Notes under the pieces: generated by a model
The model's input: the letters and a program-made list of their open reading frames with translations, nothing else
Told to the model about the DNA's origin: nothing
Database searches by the model: none
Position numbers and translations under genes: made by a program
Shown: one piece after another, positions 63,350-64,000 of the stretch
Numbering within the stretch: the first letter of the stretch is position 1
Layout of the letters: each line of letters starts with the position of its first letter
From: Pedobacter sp. Leaf250
GTDB taxonomy: Bacteria; Bacteroidota; Bacteroidia; Sphingobacteriales; Sphingobacteriaceae
Assembly: GCF_920984735.1 (NCBI RefSeq)
Contig: NZ_CAKLBU010000017.1
Location: forward strand, 1-64,000
DNA: 64,000 nt
Direction of reading: 5' to 3'

Positions 63350-63400
63350 TTCTATAAACACAAAAAGCCAGCAAATTGCTGGCTTTTTGTGTTTATAGAA
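63350..63400. terminator. Bidirectional terminator, perfect 25-bp inverted repeat
   Basis: The arms at 63350-63374 and 63376-63400 pair perfectly over 25 bases around a single base. They include AAAAAGCCAGC with GCTGGCTTTTT, so a T run follows the G+C-rich core in both directions. It serves the rightward DoxX transcript and the leftward susD transcript. Confidence 0.93.
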
Positions 63401-63412
63401 ATATGAATACGC

Positions 63413-64000
63413 TTAGTTTTGAGTAACCAATTTATTGTTTTGTATTTCAGTTGCAGATATAGGCCAAATATATCCGGCTGTGTTAAATGGAATTGCTGGA
63501 GCAGTTCCCTGAGGACCAGTTTTCGCTAAGAAACCGGCACCCAATCTCATCACATCAGGAGATCTAAATCCTTCTCCTAAAAGTTCTATTCTTCTTTCAG
63601 TTAGTATAGTATTTTTCAAGTTAGCTGGCAATAAATCAGCAGCAGGAAAAACATAACCAGGATTTGAACGCTGTCTAACTGCAGTTAATAATGCTATCGA
63701 ACGAGCTGGATCGGACAGTACAGTTGCTTCAGCCAAATTTAACAATACCTCTGCATACCTAATTACTGGAACATAATCTGTATATGGTGATGGTTTTTTA
63801 AACTTTGTTAAATATGTGTTAACGCCGACTGCCGTTGTTAGTGTTTTTCTGGCATCAGTAGATGCAGCAGCAAATGCAGAATTTGCAAGTATTCCGTTAG
63901 CATTTAAAAAATACTCTTGATTTCCACCAGCAGATTCAATATTATAATAGAAAGCCAATTGATTTTGTGTGCCTGGAGCATCAAGTTCAGTCATTGGAAA
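63413..64000 (-). CDS. SusD/RagB-family protein, C-terminal part (5' end outside window)
   Basis: The frame is open to the right edge, so the start lies beyond the window. The visible about 195 residues show the SusD/RagB C-terminus: YVPVIRYAEVLLNLAEATVL, then LLTAVRQRSN, NTILTERRIELLGEGFRSPD and VMRLGAGF, ending IWPISATEIQNNKLVTQN. SusD proteins are outer-membrane lipoproteins that bind glycans or other polymers and cap a SusC TonB-dependent channel. The susC gene would be expected beyond the right edge. Confidence 0.93.
   Translation of the reverse strand, partial: FPMTELDAPGTQNQLAFYYNIESAGGNQEYFLNANGILANSAFAAASTDARKTLTTAVGVNTYLTKFKKPSPYTDYVPVIRYAEVLLNLAEATVLSDPARSIALLTAVRQRSNPGYVFPAADLLPANLKNTILTERRIELLGEGFRSPDVMRLGAGFLAKTGPQGTAPAIPFNTAGYIWPISATEIQNNKLVTQN

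Noticed and set aside
1..64000. CRISPR arrays
   Set aside because: No series of 25-40-base repeats with regular unique spacers and no cas genes were seen; the tandem repeats present are 12-bp units or short operator words.

Overview
The window looks like a chromosomal segment of a Bacteroidota bacterium, most likely a Sphingobacteriaceae/Pedobacter-type soil organism. The evidence is a SusD/RagB gene, a methionyl-tRNA synthetase with the fused C-terminal EMAP domain, TAnnTTTG-type -7 promoter boxes, A+T-rich intergenic DNA and Bacteroidota-type integrase, MobC, relaxase and BT4734-like genes. The genus is an inference.

Layout. The right edge (about 59.8-64 kb) is ordinary chromosome: tRNA-Arg(CCT), metG, an LD-carboxypeptidase, a DoxX protein and the 3' part of a susD gene. 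The left edge (1-1.39 kb) holds the end of an IS110-type transposase, dispersed repeats and a frameshifted small lipoprotein gene. Everything between appears to be two integrative elements stacked on the 3' end of the tRNA-Arg gene. A 17-bp copy of the tRNA end occurs at 59801-59817 and again at 23155-23171, with a weaker copy (14/17) at 1387-1403. A tyrosine recombinase gene lies just left of each of the two good copies.

Island A (about 1.39-23.17 kb) carries an ATPase-nuclease behind paired palindromes, a SWIM zinc-finger protein, a two-gene cassette of giant unrecognised proteins (about 1,700 and 1,330 residues), a Tat-type Gfo/Idh/MocA oxidoreductase and an AbiEi/AbiEii type IV toxin-antitoxin pair with two identical palindromic operators. 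Its integrase is split by a 2,501-bp group II intron. Removing the intron restores one 423-residue reading frame exactly.

Island B (about 23.16-59.82 kb) is a mobilizable defence island. From left to right it holds: a decayed AlbA/HATPase gene; a three-gene operon with a class III nucleotide-cyclase-like protein, a DUF2971 protein and an unknown 344-residue protein; a free-standing B3-like DNA-binding domain; a DGQR-type/HEPN-like/PD-(D/E)xK operon; a complete LlaJI-like restriction system (controller, two m5C methyltransferases, McrB-like motor, nuclease) with a Vsr repair endonuclease; an MNT-HEPN-like gene with an unknown partner; the mobilization and replication module (relaxase, MobC, candidate oriT, BT4734-like protein, RepA-like ATPase, HTH protein); a four-gene N6-methylase/AlbA/helicase/GIY-YIG cassette with helically phased TTTAGAC repeats; an OLD-type ATPase-TOPRIM nuclease between direct repeats; and an unknown coiled-coil protein fused by overlap to the element's integrase.

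Best candidates for undescribed biology are the cyclase/DUF2971 operon (24.0-26.7 kb), the DGQR/HEPN/PD-(D/E)xK operon (28.1-31.9 kb), the four-gene methylase-helicase-GIY-YIG cassette (46.1-53.9 kb) and the giant-protein pair (5.9-15.0 kb). All functional statements come from reading motifs; no database search was possible.
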